Source: Dinoroseobacter sp.
Lineage (GTDB): Bacteria > Pseudomonadota > Alphaproteobacteria > Rhodobacterales > Rhodobacteraceae
NCBI GenBank assembly: GCA_030066795.1
Contig: JASJAW010000003.1
Span: forward strand, 28,943 to 92,942
Direction: 5' to 3'
DNA: 64,000 nt
Each line of letters begins with the position of its first letter. The first letter of the stretch is position 1. The notes beneath the pieces are model-generated. The model saw only the letters and a list, made by a program, of their open reading frames with translations, was not told where the DNA came from and made no database searches. Positions 1-9,339 of the stretch are shown in pieces. The position numbers and the translations under genes are program-made.

Positions 1-52
1 CGACGACGATGTCGACCCGCTGACGCTTCTCGATAGCGGCGGAGGGGCCTGA
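1..52 (+). CDS. mraZ: C-terminal end of an upstream gene, probably mraZ
   Basis: An open frame entering from the left edge ends in TGA two bases before the rsmH start. Only 16 residues are visible, an acidic stretch followed by [10 protein letters not shown]. In dcw clusters mraZ, the transcriptional regulator of the cluster, normally lies directly before rsmH. The assignment rests on position, because the fragment is too short to show the family. Confidence 0.5.
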   Translation, partial: DDDVDPLTLLDSGGGA

Positions 53-54
53 CG

Positions 55-1050
55 ATGGCCGCTGCCCAGGCTGCGCCCCACGTCCCCGTTCTTCTTGACC
101 CAATTCTTTCGGCCTGCGCTCCAATTGCGGGCACTTGGCTCGATGGCACTTTCGGGGCAGGCGGATACACCCGCGGGCTTCTCGAAGCCGGGGCGGAGCG
201 TGTCATTGCGGTTGACCAGGATCCGATGGTCTTCGACCTGGCGGCCGACTGGGCCGGACGCTATGGCGATCGGCTTGTGATGGTGGCCGGGAACTTCGCC
301 GCGCTCGACACGTATTGGGACGCGCCGCTCGATGGCATCGTTCTGGATCTTGGCGTGTCGTCCATGCAGCTCGATCAGGCGGACCGTGGGTTCTCCTTCC
401 TGCGCGACGGCCCGCTGGATATGCGTATGGCGCAACAGGGCATTTCTGCTGCTGACCTTGTGGCGGAGGCGGACGAGGCCACGCTGGCGGATATTCTGTT
501 TCATCTTGGGGAAGAACGCGCTGCCCGGCGGATCGCGCGCGCAATCGTGAAGGCCCGCGCACAGGCGCCCATTACCCGCACGGGCCAACTGGCCGAAATC
601 GTCGCCGGGTGTCTGCCACGCGCCAAGCCAGGTCAGAGCCATCCCGCGACGCGCAGCTTTCAGGCTATTCGGATCGCGGTCAACGACGAACTGGGCGCGC
701 TTGTCGCCGGGTTGGAAGCCGCCGAACGCGCGCTCGCCGAAGGCGGCTGGCTCGCGGTTGTGACCTTCCATTCCATCGAAGATCGCGTGGTCAAACGGTA
801 CCTGCAGGCTGCGGCTGGAAGCAGTGGCGGCGGCAATCGCTATGCACCGGAACAGGCCGCGACCGAGGCCCGCTTCGACCTCAGGCCGCGTAAAGCCATT
901 GCGCCCACCGACGCCGAGATTGCAGCCAACCCGCGCGCGCGCTCGGCGCGCTTGCGCGTGGCGCGGCGCACATCCTCCCTGCCGCGCCGGGCAGATCGCG
1001 CTGCGCTTGGTTTGCCAAAGTTCTATACGCTCGCAGAGGCAAGCTCATGA
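55..1050 (+). CDS. rsmH: 16S rRNA (cytosine(1402)-N(4))-methyltransferase RsmH
   Basis: The 331-residue product fits RsmH (MraW), which methylates N4 of C1402 in 16S rRNA using S-adenosylmethionine. The SAM-binding motif I is [10 protein letters not shown] (residues 30-39), followed by VIAVDQDP and the family segments [15 protein letters not shown] and [13 protein letters not shown]. The length is normal for the family. A GGAGGGG ribosome binding site lies just before the ATG. It is the second gene of the dcw cluster and overlaps ftsL by ATGA, so the two are probably translated together. Confidence 0.97.
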   Translation: MAAAQAAPHVPVLLDPILSACAPIAGTWLDGTFGAGGYTRGLLEAGAERVIAVDQDPMVFDLAADWAGRYGDRLVMVAGNFAALDTYWDAPLDGIVLDLGVSSMQLDQADRGFSFLRDGPLDMRMAQQGISAADLVAEADEATLADILFHLGEERAARRIARAIVKARAQAPITRTGQLAEIVAGCLPRAKPGQSHPATRSFQAIRIAVNDELGALVAGLEAAERALAEGGWLAVVTFHSIEDRVVKRYLQAAAGSSGGGNRYAPEQAATEARFDLRPRKAIAPTDAEIAANPRARSARLRVARRTSSLPRRADRAALGLPKFYTLAEASS

Positions 1051-1391
1051 AAACACTTGTCTATACCGTAGCCATAGGGTCTGTGATCGGGGTCGCCTAT
1101 TGGGCCTACCAAGAGAATTTCCGCACCCAGCAGGCGCAGGATCGTGTGCGCGATCTTCAGGCCCAGATCGCCGACACGCGGGAAGCCTTGAGCGTGCAAC
1201 AGGCAGAATGGGCGTATTTGAACCGTCCCGAACGTCTGCGTGAACTGACCGAGATGAATTTCGATCGACTCGGACTGCTTCCACTCACGCCGTCTCACTT
1301 CGGGAGCATCGATCAGGTGGCCTACCCGCCGCGTGAGCCTGTTTCGACCGGTCTCGCCGACACGATAGAGCTCAGCGGGGATGCCCAATGA
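1047..1391 (+). CDS. ftsL: cell division protein FtsL
   Basis: The 114-residue protein has a single N-terminal membrane helix (about residues 4-21) followed by a predicted coiled coil (about 25-60) and the segment [19 protein letters not shown]. This is typical of FtsL, the bitopic divisome protein that works with FtsB and FtsQ and controls FtsWI. It overlaps rsmH upstream and ftsI downstream by ATGA in both cases. Alphaproteobacterial FtsL proteins diverge strongly, so synteny between rsmH and ftsI supports the call as much as the sequence does. Confidence 0.9.
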   Translation: MKTLVYTVAIGSVIGVAYWAYQENFRTQQAQDRVRDLQAQIADTREALSVQQAEWAYLNRPERLRELTEMNFDRLGLLPLTPSHFGSIDQVAYPPREPVSTGLADTIELSGDAQ

Positions 1392-3172
1392 TCCGCACCC
1401 CGCTGCGCCCGCTTGCTCGTATCTTGCACGCCCGACAGGTCGGCGAGAACCCTGACCTCATCGAGCGGGAGAACATTCGCCGCCGCCATCAGGTGATGCG
1501 CGATGAATGGCGGCTGGTGGCCGAGCAACGTTTGCTACTGGCCTCGATGATCACATTTCTTGTCTTCGCCCTTGTTGGGGTGCGTATGTGGACCGTGGCC
1601 TCCGAACCCCCGGCCGAACCCATCGCAGCCGCCTCTGGCGCGCAAATCCATGCCGGCAGGGCGGGCATTACCGACCGAAAAGGCCGGATTCTGGCGACCA
1701 ACCTCGTAACCCACGCGCTGTATGCGCAACCGCCGCTGATGACCGATCCGGTTGGGTCGGCACGCAAGATTGCCGAGATTTTTCCGGATCTGAACGAAGA
1801 CACGCTGATCCGACGTTTCACGGGCGACCGGAAATTCCTCTGGCTCAAACGGCGCATATCTCCCGAGCAGATGCAGGCGGTCCACGACATCGGTGACCCC
1901 GGTTTGCAATTTGGCCCCCGCGAAATGCGGCTCTATCCCAATGGCAAGATCGCCTCGCATGTGCTTGGTGGGACCAGCTTCGGCCGGGAAGGGGTGCACG
2001 CTGCGGAACTTGTCGGCGTTGCCGGTGTCGAAAAGGCGTTCAACGCGCAGCTGAACGACCCGGCGAGCGCGGGATCCCTTGCTTTGTCGCTCGATCTGAC
2101 CGTCCAGTCTGTGATCGAGGATGTTCTGGACGGAGGCATGCGGATTCTGAATGCGCGCGGAGCCGCCGCAGTGCTTATGAAAATCGATACTGGCGAGATT
2201 CTTGCGCTTGCAAGCTTGCCGGACTTCGACCCAAATTCTCGCCCGCGACCACTCACGGAAGGCGAAGCCTCTGACAGCCCGCTATTTAATCGGGCTGTTC
2301 AGGGGGTCTATGAGCTCGGGTCTGGCTTTAAGATCTTTACCGCTGCGCAGGCGCTTGAGCTGGGGCTCGTGAACCCGTCCACCATGATGGACACTCAGAG
2401 CCCCATGCGTTGGGGCCGCTTCAGAATCCGGGATTTCCGCAACTACGGCCCTGAACTGAGCGTAACGGACGTGATCGTGAAATCCTCAAATGTCGGGACA
2501 GCACGCCTTGCCCTGCAGATCGGCGGGCCACGCCAGAAGGAATTTCTGAGCTCTCTCGGATTTCTGGAGCCGACCAGCGTGGAACTGATCGAGGCCCCCG
2601 GCGCGGCGCCGCTGTATCCGGCCAAGTGGTCGGATATCAGCACGATGACCATCAGCTATGGACACGGTATTTCCACCTCACCGATGCATCTGGCCGTTGG
2701 CTATGCCTCTTTGTTAAATGGCGGCACGCGGGTGACGCCCACCTTGATCCGGCAAGACGGACCCGTTCCAGCGGGTCCGCGCGTCGTGTCCGAGCGGACT
2801 TCAGCGGCAGCGCGGGAAATGCTGCATCAGGTTGTGGAGCGCGGCACGGCAAGCTTCGCGCGTGTGCCTGGCTATGCCATTGGTGGGAAGACCGGAACGG
2901 CTGATAAACCCAAGACCCGCGGCGGCGGCTACTACGATGACAAAGTGATCGCCACTTTCTCCAGCGCTTTCCCGATTGATGATCCGGAATATGTCCTGGT
3001 CGTCACGCTGGACGAGCCGGTTGAAAGCTCCGGGAGCGAGCCCCGCCGCACCGCTGGCTGGACAGCGGTGCCTGTTTCTGCCGAAATCACACGACGCATC
3101 GCACCGCTTCTGGGCCTTCGCCCAAGCGTAGAGTATACCCGTGATCCAGAGATAACTCTTGCGACACGCTGA
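1388..3172 (+). CDS. ftsI: penicillin-binding protein 3, septal transpeptidase FtsI
   Basis: The 594-residue class B penicillin-binding protein cross-links septal peptidoglycan. One membrane helix lies at about residues 49-68. The pedestal domain comes next and the transpeptidase domain fills the C-terminal half. The three active-site motifs are present: SGFK (S312, K315), SSN (366-368) and KTG (501-503). The tetrad is SGFK rather than the more usual STFK, but the catalytic serine and lysine are kept. The gene overlaps ftsL by four bases and is 17 bases from the murE start used here. Confidence 0.97.
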   Translation: MIRTPLRPLARILHARQVGENPDLIERENIRRRHQVMRDEWRLVAEQRLLLASMITFLVFALVGVRMWTVASEPPAEPIAAASGAQIHAGRAGITDRKGRILATNLVTHALYAQPPLMTDPVGSARKIAEIFPDLNEDTLIRRFTGDRKFLWLKRRISPEQMQAVHDIGDPGLQFGPREMRLYPNGKIASHVLGGTSFGREGVHAAELVGVAGVEKAFNAQLNDPASAGSLALSLDLTVQSVIEDVLDGGMRILNARGAAAVLMKIDTGEILALASLPDFDPNSRPRPLTEGEASDSPLFNRAVQGVYELGSGFKIFTAAQALELGLVNPSTMMDTQSPMRWGRFRIRDFRNYGPELSVTDVIVKSSNVGTARLALQIGGPRQKEFLSSLGFLEPTSVELIEAPGAAPLYPAKWSDISTMTISYGHGISTSPMHLAVGYASLLNGGTRVTPTLIRQDGPVPAGPRVVSERTSAAAREMLHQVVERGTASFARVPGYAIGGKTGTADKPKTRGGGYYDDKVIATFSSAFPIDDPEYVLVVTLDEPVESSGSEPRRTAGWTAVPVSAEITRRIAPLLGLRPSVEYTRDPEITLATR

Positions 3173-3189
3173 CAAAGGGGGTGCCGTCA

Positions 3190-4677
3190 ATGGGGGCAGG
3201 CACGTATACAAAATCCCTGGCTGATCTGGGGCTCGCCGCGCGCGGCGGGGCAGAGGCGGTGATCACCGGACTTGCGCTGGACAGCCGCCACGTAAAAGAC
3301 GGCTTTCTGTTTGCAGCATTGCCCGGCAGCCGGGTCCATGGTGGCGAATTCATACAATACGCGCTGCGTATGGGGGCGGGTGCGATCCTGACCGATATGG
3401 AAGGTGCCGGCATGGCGGCCGAGGAGTTGGCGGGCTCGCCCGCCGCATTGGTCGTGGCCGAAGATCCACGTCAGGCGTTCTCGGCGGCCTGCGCGCTTTG
3501 GTATGGGGCGCAACCCAAAGTTATGGTCGGCGTTACCGGAACAAACGGCAAAACATCGGTGGCGAGCTTTGCGCGACAGATGTGGCAAGTCCTTGATGTG
3601 CCAGCTGCCAATATCGGGACCACCGGGATTGAAGGCGATTATTCTGCAGCTCTAATTCACACCACCCCCGACCCGATCACGTTGCATCAGGCACTGGCAG
3701 ATATGGCTGTGGAAGGCATTGAGCACGCCGCGATGGAGGCCTCTTCACATGGTCTCGACCAGCGTCGGCTCGACGGTGTGCGCCTGAAATCTGCAGGCTT
3801 CACAAATCTCAGTCAGGATCACCTCGACTATCACGGCACGATGGAGGCCTATTTCGAGGCCAAATCGCAGCTGTTCACGCGGCTTCTGGCGGGCGAGGGG
3901 ACAGCGGTCATCAACCTCGACGATCCTTACGGCGACGAGATGGCGGGCGTGGCGGAAGCCGCCGGTTGCCCGATCCTGACCGTCGGCGCGCATGAAGAAG
4001 CCGACCTGCGTCTCATGGGGCAACGCTTTCATGGTGCCGGGCAGGATATTCGTGTGCGCTGGAAGGACACCGCCTATCAGAAGCACCTGAATCTCGTCGG
4101 CGGGTTCCAGGCACAGAACGTTCTGGTGGCGATGGGGTTGCTGTTGGCGACCGGCGAGAAAATCACCGATCTCACGCGCGCGCTCCCTGAACTTAAGACC
4201 GTGCGCGGGCGGATGCAGCATGTGGCCACGCGCGACAACGGGGCAACCGTCTATGTCGATTATGCTCATACGCCTGAGGCTCTTCGAACCGCGCTTTCGG
4301 CATTGCGCCCGCATGTCATGGGGCGGCTGATCGTGGTCTTTGGTGCGGGCGGGGACCGGGACCCGACCAAGCGGGCGCTCATGGGGCGCGCTGCAGCAGA
4401 TCAGGCCGACGTGCTGATTGTAACCGATGACAACCCCCGCTCCGAGGACCCCGCCGCAATCCGCGCCGCGGTGCTGGAGGGCTGCCCAGAGGCCACCGAG
4501 GTCGGCGATCGCGCGGAGGCGATCCTGCGCGGTGTCGATGCACTGGAGGCCGGGGATATCCTGCTGATCGCAGGCAAGGGGCACGAGACGGGTCAGACCG
4601 TGGGCGACGTCGTCTACCCGTTTGATGATGCGGAACAGGCCAGTGTTGCCGTCGCCGCGCTCGAGGGCAAACTATGA
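3190..4677 (+). CDS. murE: UDP-N-acetylmuramoyl-L-alanyl-D-glutamate--2,6-diaminopimelate ligase MurE
   Basis: This Mur ligase adds meso-diaminopimelate to UDP-MurNAc-L-Ala-D-Glu. The ATP loop is GVTGTNGKTS, and the DNPRSEDP motif marks the meso-DAP-specific (rather than lysine-specific) enzymes. The ATG at 3190 is preferred because AAGGGG (3174-3179) lies about ten bases upstream of it. An in-frame GTG at 3181 would be too close to that site. From this start the protein has 495 residues, normal for MurE. The end overlaps murF by ATGA. Confidence 0.96.
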   Translation: MGAGTYTKSLADLGLAARGGAEAVITGLALDSRHVKDGFLFAALPGSRVHGGEFIQYALRMGAGAILTDMEGAGMAAEELAGSPAALVVAEDPRQAFSAACALWYGAQPKVMVGVTGTNGKTSVASFARQMWQVLDVPAANIGTTGIEGDYSAALIHTTPDPITLHQALADMAVEGIEHAAMEASSHGLDQRRLDGVRLKSAGFTNLSQDHLDYHGTMEAYFEAKSQLFTRLLAGEGTAVINLDDPYGDEMAGVAEAAGCPILTVGAHEEADLRLMGQRFHGAGQDIRVRWKDTAYQKHLNLVGGFQAQNVLVAMGLLLATGEKITDLTRALPELKTVRGRMQHVATRDNGATVYVDYAHTPEALRTALSALRPHVMGRLIVVFGAGGDRDPTKRALMGRAAADQADVLIVTDDNPRSEDPAAIRAAVLEGCPEATEVGDRAEAILRGVDALEAGDILLIAGKGHETGQTVGDVVYPFDDAEQASVAVAALEGKL

Positions 4678-6107
4678 ATCCAGCGCTCTGGACCGCCGCC
4701 GAAGCCGCAGCGGCCACCGGAGGGCGCGCGCTGGGCGACTGGCAGGTCACCGGCCTTTCCATCGACACACGTGAGCTGGAGCCGGGGGACATGTTCATCG
4801 CCCTGACTGCTGCGCGCGATGGCCATGACTTCGTCGCGCAGGCGCTGGAGGCCGGGGCCACGGCCGCGATGGTCTCGCGGGTTCCGGATGGCGTTCCGGC
4901 AGACGCCCCGCTTCTGATCGTCAAGGACGTGCAGTCAGGCCTTGAAGCGCTTGGCCGCGCAGGCCGTGCGCGGCTGACGGACGATGCAAAAGTGATTGGC
5001 GTGACAGGCTCTGTCGGCAAAACCTCCGCCAAGGAAATGCTGCGCACGGTGCTCGCCCCGCAGGGCCAGACCCATGCCGCCATTCGCAGCTTCAACAACC
5101 ACTGGGGCGTGCCGCTGACGCTGGCCCGCATGCCGCGCGACACCCAGTTCGCCGTGATCGAAATCGGCATGAACCACCCCGGTGAGATCGCGCCCCTGAC
5201 CCGGATGGCGCGCCCGCATGTCGGGCTGATCACCACCATCGCGCCCGCGCACCTCGAGGCTTTGGGCAGCCTCGAAGGCATCGCGGTTGAGAAAGCGTCG
5301 ATCTTCGAGGGGTTGGAGCCCGACGGGGTTGCGGTCATTCCGGGGGACCTGCCTCAGACCCCGATCCTCGCGGAAACGGCAGAAAAATGGGCGGCCGAAA
5401 CGCGCACCTTCGGTGCAGGAGAGCAAAACCACCATCGCGTTCTGTCGGTCTCGGTCGGCCATGGCGCGACCGTGGCCGAGGCGCGGGCCGGCCACACCCC
5501 TATGCTGATGAAGGTCGCAACACCGGGGCGGCATTTCATCGACAACGCGCTGGGTGTGCTTGCGGTGGTCGAGGCGGTCGGCGCGGATCTCGCCCGCGCG
5601 CTGGTCGCACTCGCCGAATGGGCGCCGCCGGAAGGCCGCGGAACGTTTGAGACCCTGCATCTCGACCCGGTCATGGACGCCATGACCGCCGACCTGCTCG
5701 ATGATGCGTTCAATGCCAACCCGTCCTCGCTTGGCGCTGCGCTCGATGTGCTTGCGGGCACCGAGCCGAAACACGGCGTCGGTCGGGTCGCAAAAGGCCG
5801 CCGCATCGCCATTCTGGGCGATATGCTCGAGCTTGGCCCTGACGAGGCTGCCATGCACGCAGCCATGGCCGATCATCCCGCCATGCCCGCAATCACCCGC
5901 GTGCATTGCGTTGGCCCACGCATGCGCGGGCTTTACAAAACCCTGCCCGAAGAACAGCGCGGTGAATGGGTAGAGAATGCCCAGGAACTGGCTGCGCTCG
6001 CCCACAGTCTGGTCGATGCGGGCGACGTGGTCCTTGTGAAGGGCTCCAAAGGCTCTCGCGTCAGCCTTGTCGTTGACGCGCTCCGAAAACTGTCGCACAC
6101 GCGATGA
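4674..6107 (+). CDS. murF: UDP-N-acetylmuramoyl-tripeptide--D-alanyl-D-alanine ligase MurF
   Basis: The 477-residue Mur ligase adds D-Ala-D-Ala to the UDP-MurNAc tripeptide in the last cytoplasmic step before MraY. The phosphate loop is GVTGSVGKTSAKEML, and the central domain contains NNHWGVPLTL and EIGMNHPGEI, both characteristic of MurF. It starts inside the end of murE (ATGA). The start has no strong ribosome binding site of its own, which fits translational coupling. The D-Ala-D-Ala substrate is made by the ddl gene further along the cluster. Confidence 0.96.
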   Translation: MNPALWTAAEAAAATGGRALGDWQVTGLSIDTRELEPGDMFIALTAARDGHDFVAQALEAGATAAMVSRVPDGVPADAPLLIVKDVQSGLEALGRAGRARLTDDAKVIGVTGSVGKTSAKEMLRTVLAPQGQTHAAIRSFNNHWGVPLTLARMPRDTQFAVIEIGMNHPGEIAPLTRMARPHVGLITTIAPAHLEALGSLEGIAVEKASIFEGLEPDGVAVIPGDLPQTPILAETAEKWAAETRTFGAGEQNHHRVLSVSVGHGATVAEARAGHTPMLMKVATPGRHFIDNALGVLAVVEAVGADLARALVALAEWAPPEGRGTFETLHLDPVMDAMTADLLDDAFNANPSSLGAALDVLAGTEPKHGVGRVAKGRRIAILGDMLELGPDEAAMHAAMADHPAMPAITRVHCVGPRMRGLYKTLPEEQRGEWVENAQELAALAHSLVDAGDVVLVKGSKGSRVSLVVDALRKLSHTR

Positions 6108-6133
6108 AATTTTAACGAGGGAACCCTTCAGAC

Positions 6134-7219
6134 ATGCTTTACTGGCTGACCGGCATTTCCGATGGGGGCGATGCCTTTAACCTTTTTCGCTACATCACCT
6201 TTCGCGCAGGCGGCGCCTTTTTCACCGCGCTGGTCTTCGGGTTCCTCTTCGGACGTCCGCTGATCAACCTTCTGCGCAAACGCCAGAGGTTCGGTCAGCC
6301 GATCCGCGAGGATGGTCCTGAAAGCCACCTCGAGACGAAGCAGGGCACGCCCACCATGGGGGGGTTGCTGATCCTGTCGGCACTGACGTTTTCGACGCTT
6401 TTCTGGGCGCGATGGGACAATCCATATGTCTGGATGGTGCTGCTCGTTACCGTGTGTTTCGGCGCGATCGGGTTCATTGACGACTACCACAAGGTGACCC
6501 GCAACTCCCATGCGGGTCTTTCTGGCAAGGTGCGCCTCGCAATTGGGTTTGGGATTGCAGGCGTGGCGGCGCTGATTGCTCAAGTTTTGCACCCTGACCC
6601 GCTGTCTGGCCATCTCGCCGTGCCGTTCTTTAAGGATACGCTGTTCAATCTCGGGCTGCTGTTCATCCCATTCTGCATGCTGGTAATCGCGGGCTCGGCC
6701 AACGCGGTGAACTTAACCGACGGGCTTGATGGTCTTGCCATCATGCCAGTGATGATCGCCGCTGGAACGCTTGGGGTAATTGCCTATGCAGTCGGGCGGG
6801 TCGACTTCACCTCCTATCTGGACGTGCACTATGTGCCGGGCACTGGGGAAATCCTGATCTTCACCGCCGCTCTGATCGGCGGCGGGCTCGGGTTCCTGTG
6901 GTACAACGCGCCGCCCGCTGCGGTGTTCATGGGTGACACCGGCTCACTGGCGTTGGGGGGCGCGCTCGGAGCGATTGCGGTCGCCACCAAGCACGAGATC
7001 GTGCTGGTCATTGTCGGCGGTATCTTCGTCGTCGAGGCGCTGAGCGTGATCATCCAGGTTGCCTACTTCAAACGTACCGGCAAACGCGTGTTCCTCATGG
7101 CGCCGATCCATCACCATTTTGAAAAGAAGGGGTGGGGCGAAAGCCAGATCGTGATCCGCTTCTGGATTATCTCACTGGTTCTCGCCCTGATCGGATTGGC
7201 GACACTCAAGGTCCGGTAA
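6134..7219 (+). CDS. mraY: phospho-N-acetylmuramoyl-pentapeptide-transferase MraY
   Basis: The 361-residue polytopic inner membrane enzyme transfers phospho-MurNAc-pentapeptide to undecaprenyl phosphate, giving lipid I. About ten hydrophobic segments are visible. Family motifs are the aspartate pair in [30 protein letters not shown] and the histidine-rich [11 protein letters not shown]. There is a 26-base gap after murF with the purine-rich sequence AACGAGGGAA ahead of the ATG. The stop codon directly abuts the start of the ACT-domain gene. Confidence 0.97.
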   Translation: MLYWLTGISDGGDAFNLFRYITFRAGGAFFTALVFGFLFGRPLINLLRKRQRFGQPIREDGPESHLETKQGTPTMGGLLILSALTFSTLFWARWDNPYVWMVLLVTVCFGAIGFIDDYHKVTRNSHAGLSGKVRLAIGFGIAGVAALIAQVLHPDPLSGHLAVPFFKDTLFNLGLLFIPFCMLVIAGSANAVNLTDGLDGLAIMPVMIAAGTLGVIAYAVGRVDFTSYLDVHYVPGTGEILIFTAALIGGGLGFLWYNAPPAAVFMGDTGSLALGGALGAIAVATKHEIVLVIVGGIFVVEALSVIIQVAYFKRTGKRVFLMAPIHHHFEKKGWGESQIVIRFWIISLVLALIGLATLKVR

Positions 7220-7615
7220 ATGCAGGTCCGGGACACGCTGGCGATGATCCGGGGCATGGCGCCGGAGCGGCAACCGGGTGTCTGGCATTTCGTCACCGTT
7301 TCCTCCGAGCAGGCCGCGCGGCTCGCCCCCAAAGCGCTGTCTGCCATACGGGAACCAGAAGGACAGTCGCTCGTGTTGTCAGAGGACATCGCGAAGGCGG
7401 AAGGGCTGCTCACCGATCTTCCTATGGCGCACATCCTCTTGCGGGTGAACTCTGCGCTCGACGGCGTCGGCTTGACGGCGGCAGTGGCGAGCGCGCTGGC
7501 GGAGGTGAGCATTCCGGCCAACGTCGTCGCAGGTGCGCAGCATGATCATGTATTCGTGCCGGTCGAGATGGCGGAGCGAGCGGTGGCGCAGCTGTTGGCA
7601 AGAGCCCGGACCTGA
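7220..7615 (+). CDS. ACT domain-containing protein (COG3602/DUF2241-like)
   Basis: The 131-residue soluble protein resembles COG3602 proteins, which consist of two ACT-like halves. The N-terminal half has the pattern WHFVTVSS...LVLSEDIA. The C-terminal half has ILLRVNSALDGVGLTAAVAS and ends in AGAQHDHVFVPVEMAERA, a stretch typical of the family. ACT domains usually bind small ligands such as amino acids, but no ligand or partner can be read from the sequence. The ATG follows the mraY stop codon with no gap, so it is probably part of the same transcript. Its role in wall synthesis is unknown. Confidence 0.82.
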   Translation: MQVRDTLAMIRGMAPERQPGVWHFVTVSSEQAARLAPKALSAIREPEGQSLVLSEDIAKAEGLLTDLPMAHILLRVNSALDGVGLTAAVASALAEVSIPANVVAGAQHDHVFVPVEMAERAVAQLLARART

Positions 7616-7618
7616 CGA

Positions 7619-7640
7619 CCCGCTCGTCTTTACGAACGGG
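7619..7640 (+). terminator. hairpin after the ACT gene, possible weak terminator
   Basis: Nine-base arms (7619-7627 and 7632-7640) pair with one internal mismatch around a CTTT loop, beginning a few bases after the ACT-gene stop. A CCCCTTTT run follows eleven bases later. The hairpin is not followed immediately by a clean T run, so termination may be partial. It falls in the only gap of about 110 bases in the first half of the dcw cluster. Confidence 0.35.
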
Positions 7641-7726
7641 AAGACCCCTTTTGTCCCGATAACCTGACTTGCAGCCTTGTCTTCCCCATTGCATCTTGCG
7701 CTCTAACGCCCACCAAAGGACCTCCT

Positions 7727-9121
7727 ATGATCCCCGTTCAAGGCTACACCGACCAGCGCGTTATCGTTCTCGGTCTCGGCCGTTCGGGCCTCGCCACGGC
7801 GCACGCTTTGCGCGCAGGGGGCGCAGAAGCGCTTTGTTGGGATGACAATGAAGCCGCCCGAGACCGCACCGAAGAGGAAGGTTTCAAGATTCACAAGCTG
7901 ACCGGGCCGGAGGCGTTCACAGACGTCGCCGCCCTAATCACCTCTCCGGGCATTCCGCACCTTTATCCCACAACTAACCCGCATATCGCGCGAGCCATGG
8001 CGGCGGGCGTGCCGGTGGACAACGATATCGGACTCTTCTTTCGCTCCTTCGCCACGCGCGACTGGGATCGTTTCGATACCACTCCGCGCGTGATTGCGAT
8101 TACGGGGTCCAATGGGAAGTCTACCACCTCGGCCCTGTTGCATCATATCCTTGAGGAAGCCGGGCACCGGACCCAACTGGCCGGCAATATTGGTCGCGGC
8201 GTACTCGATATCGACCCGGCGGAAGATGGCGATGTGGTTGTGCTGGAACTGTCCAGCTATCAGACCGACCTTGCCCGCGCGCTGACCCCGGATGTGGCCG
8301 TGTTCACCAATCTGACGCCGGATCATCTGGACCGCCACGGCGGCATGGGCGGGTACTTCGCCGCCAAGGCGCGGCTCTTCACCCAAGGCGCGCCGGACCG
8401 CTCGATTATCGGGGTAGATGAGCCGGAAGGCGTCTATCTTGCCAACCAGATGGCGACCGGGGCCTCTGATGACCGCGTGATCCGCATCTCAGGAGCGAAG
8501 CTGACAGGTCCCGGCTGGATCGTGACCGCGCGCAAGGGGTTTCTCGCCGAAAGCCGGAAGGGGCGGCAGGTCGCCTCCATTGATCTGCGAAATGTGCCGG
8601 GGCTGCCCGGCGCGCATAACCACCTCAATGCAGCCTGCGCCTATGCGGCCGCACGCACGCTGGGGCTTGCCCCCCGCGCGATCGAGGCCGGGTTTGCCAG
8701 CTTCAAAGGCCTGCCGCATCGGTCTCAGATCGTGGGGCAGGCAGGGGGTGTGACCTTCGTCAATGACAGCAAGGCCACCAATCTCGACAGTGCGGCGAAA
8801 GCTCTGGCGGCGTTCGACAATATCCGCTGGATCGCAGGTGGGCTGGAGAAAGAAGGTGGCATCGGTGCGCTGGCCGAGGCCACGAGCACCGTGCGCAAGG
8901 CGTATTATATCGGCCGGTCCGCGGCGGAGTTCGCGCTGGAACTCCCGGAGCTGGACCATGCCGTGTGCGAGACAATGGCGCGCGCAGTTGCCCAAGCCGT
9001 GGCCGAAGCCGAACCGGGCGACACCGTGCTTCTGGCGCCTGCCGCTGCAAGCTTTGACCAATACGACAATTTTGAACGTCGGGGCGAAGACTTCATGGCC
9101 GAAGTCGCCAAGCACTTCTAA
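7727..9121 (+). CDS. murD: UDP-N-acetylmuramoylalanine--D-glutamate ligase MurD
   Basis: The 464-residue Mur ligase adds D-glutamate to UDP-MurNAc-L-Ala. The N-terminal Rossmann motif is [15 protein letters not shown], the ATP loop is [14 protein letters not shown], and [19 protein letters not shown] and VNDSKATN are family landmarks. Length is normal. AAAGGACCTCCT lies before the ATG. It is separated from the ACT gene by 111 bases containing a weak hairpin, so it may have its own promoter, but I could not identify one. Confidence 0.97.
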   Translation: MIPVQGYTDQRVIVLGLGRSGLATAHALRAGGAEALCWDDNEAARDRTEEEGFKIHKLTGPEAFTDVAALITSPGIPHLYPTTNPHIARAMAAGVPVDNDIGLFFRSFATRDWDRFDTTPRVIAITGSNGKSTTSALLHHILEEAGHRTQLAGNIGRGVLDIDPAEDGDVVVLELSSYQTDLARALTPDVAVFTNLTPDHLDRHGGMGGYFAAKARLFTQGAPDRSIIGVDEPEGVYLANQMATGASDDRVIRISGAKLTGPGWIVTARKGFLAESRKGRQVASIDLRNVPGLPGAHNHLNAACAYAAARTLGLAPRAIEAGFASFKGLPHRSQIVGQAGGVTFVNDSKATNLDSAAKALAAFDNIRWIAGGLEKEGGIGALAEATSTVRKAYYIGRSAAEFALELPELDHAVCETMARAVAQAVAEAEPGDTVLLAPAAASFDQYDNFERRGEDFMAEVAKHF

Positions 9122-9339
9122 TAGGCTTTTGCGCAGTCCGCTTGAAGCGACAGGTGTTTTTGCAAAGAAGACGGCGCAGCGGGTTTGCTGCAATTTGCGG
9201 AACACCGTCCCTGAATTTGCTCCAGTTTGTACAAAACCGCTTATTGCGCGCAGACTCTAGCCTGACGGCGCGAACCTGTGTATGCTTCCTCCCAGACCCG
9301 GCAAACGGGCTGAGCATTGAGGCATAGGCGGTATTTCAC
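9122..9339 (+). other. intergenic region upstream of ftsW
   Basis: This 218-base gap separates murD from ftsW and is one of the longest breaks in the cluster. I see no protein gene in it and no clear -35/-10 pair. A short inverted repeat (GCAGC and GCTGC, six bases apart) lies near 9175-9191. The gap is long enough to hold a promoter for the ftsW-murG-murC segment. Confidence 0.4.

Noticed and set aside
4935..6098. Minus-strand frame of 387 codons opposite murF
   Set aside because: It is a shadow of murF with no recognisable domain or ribosome binding site.
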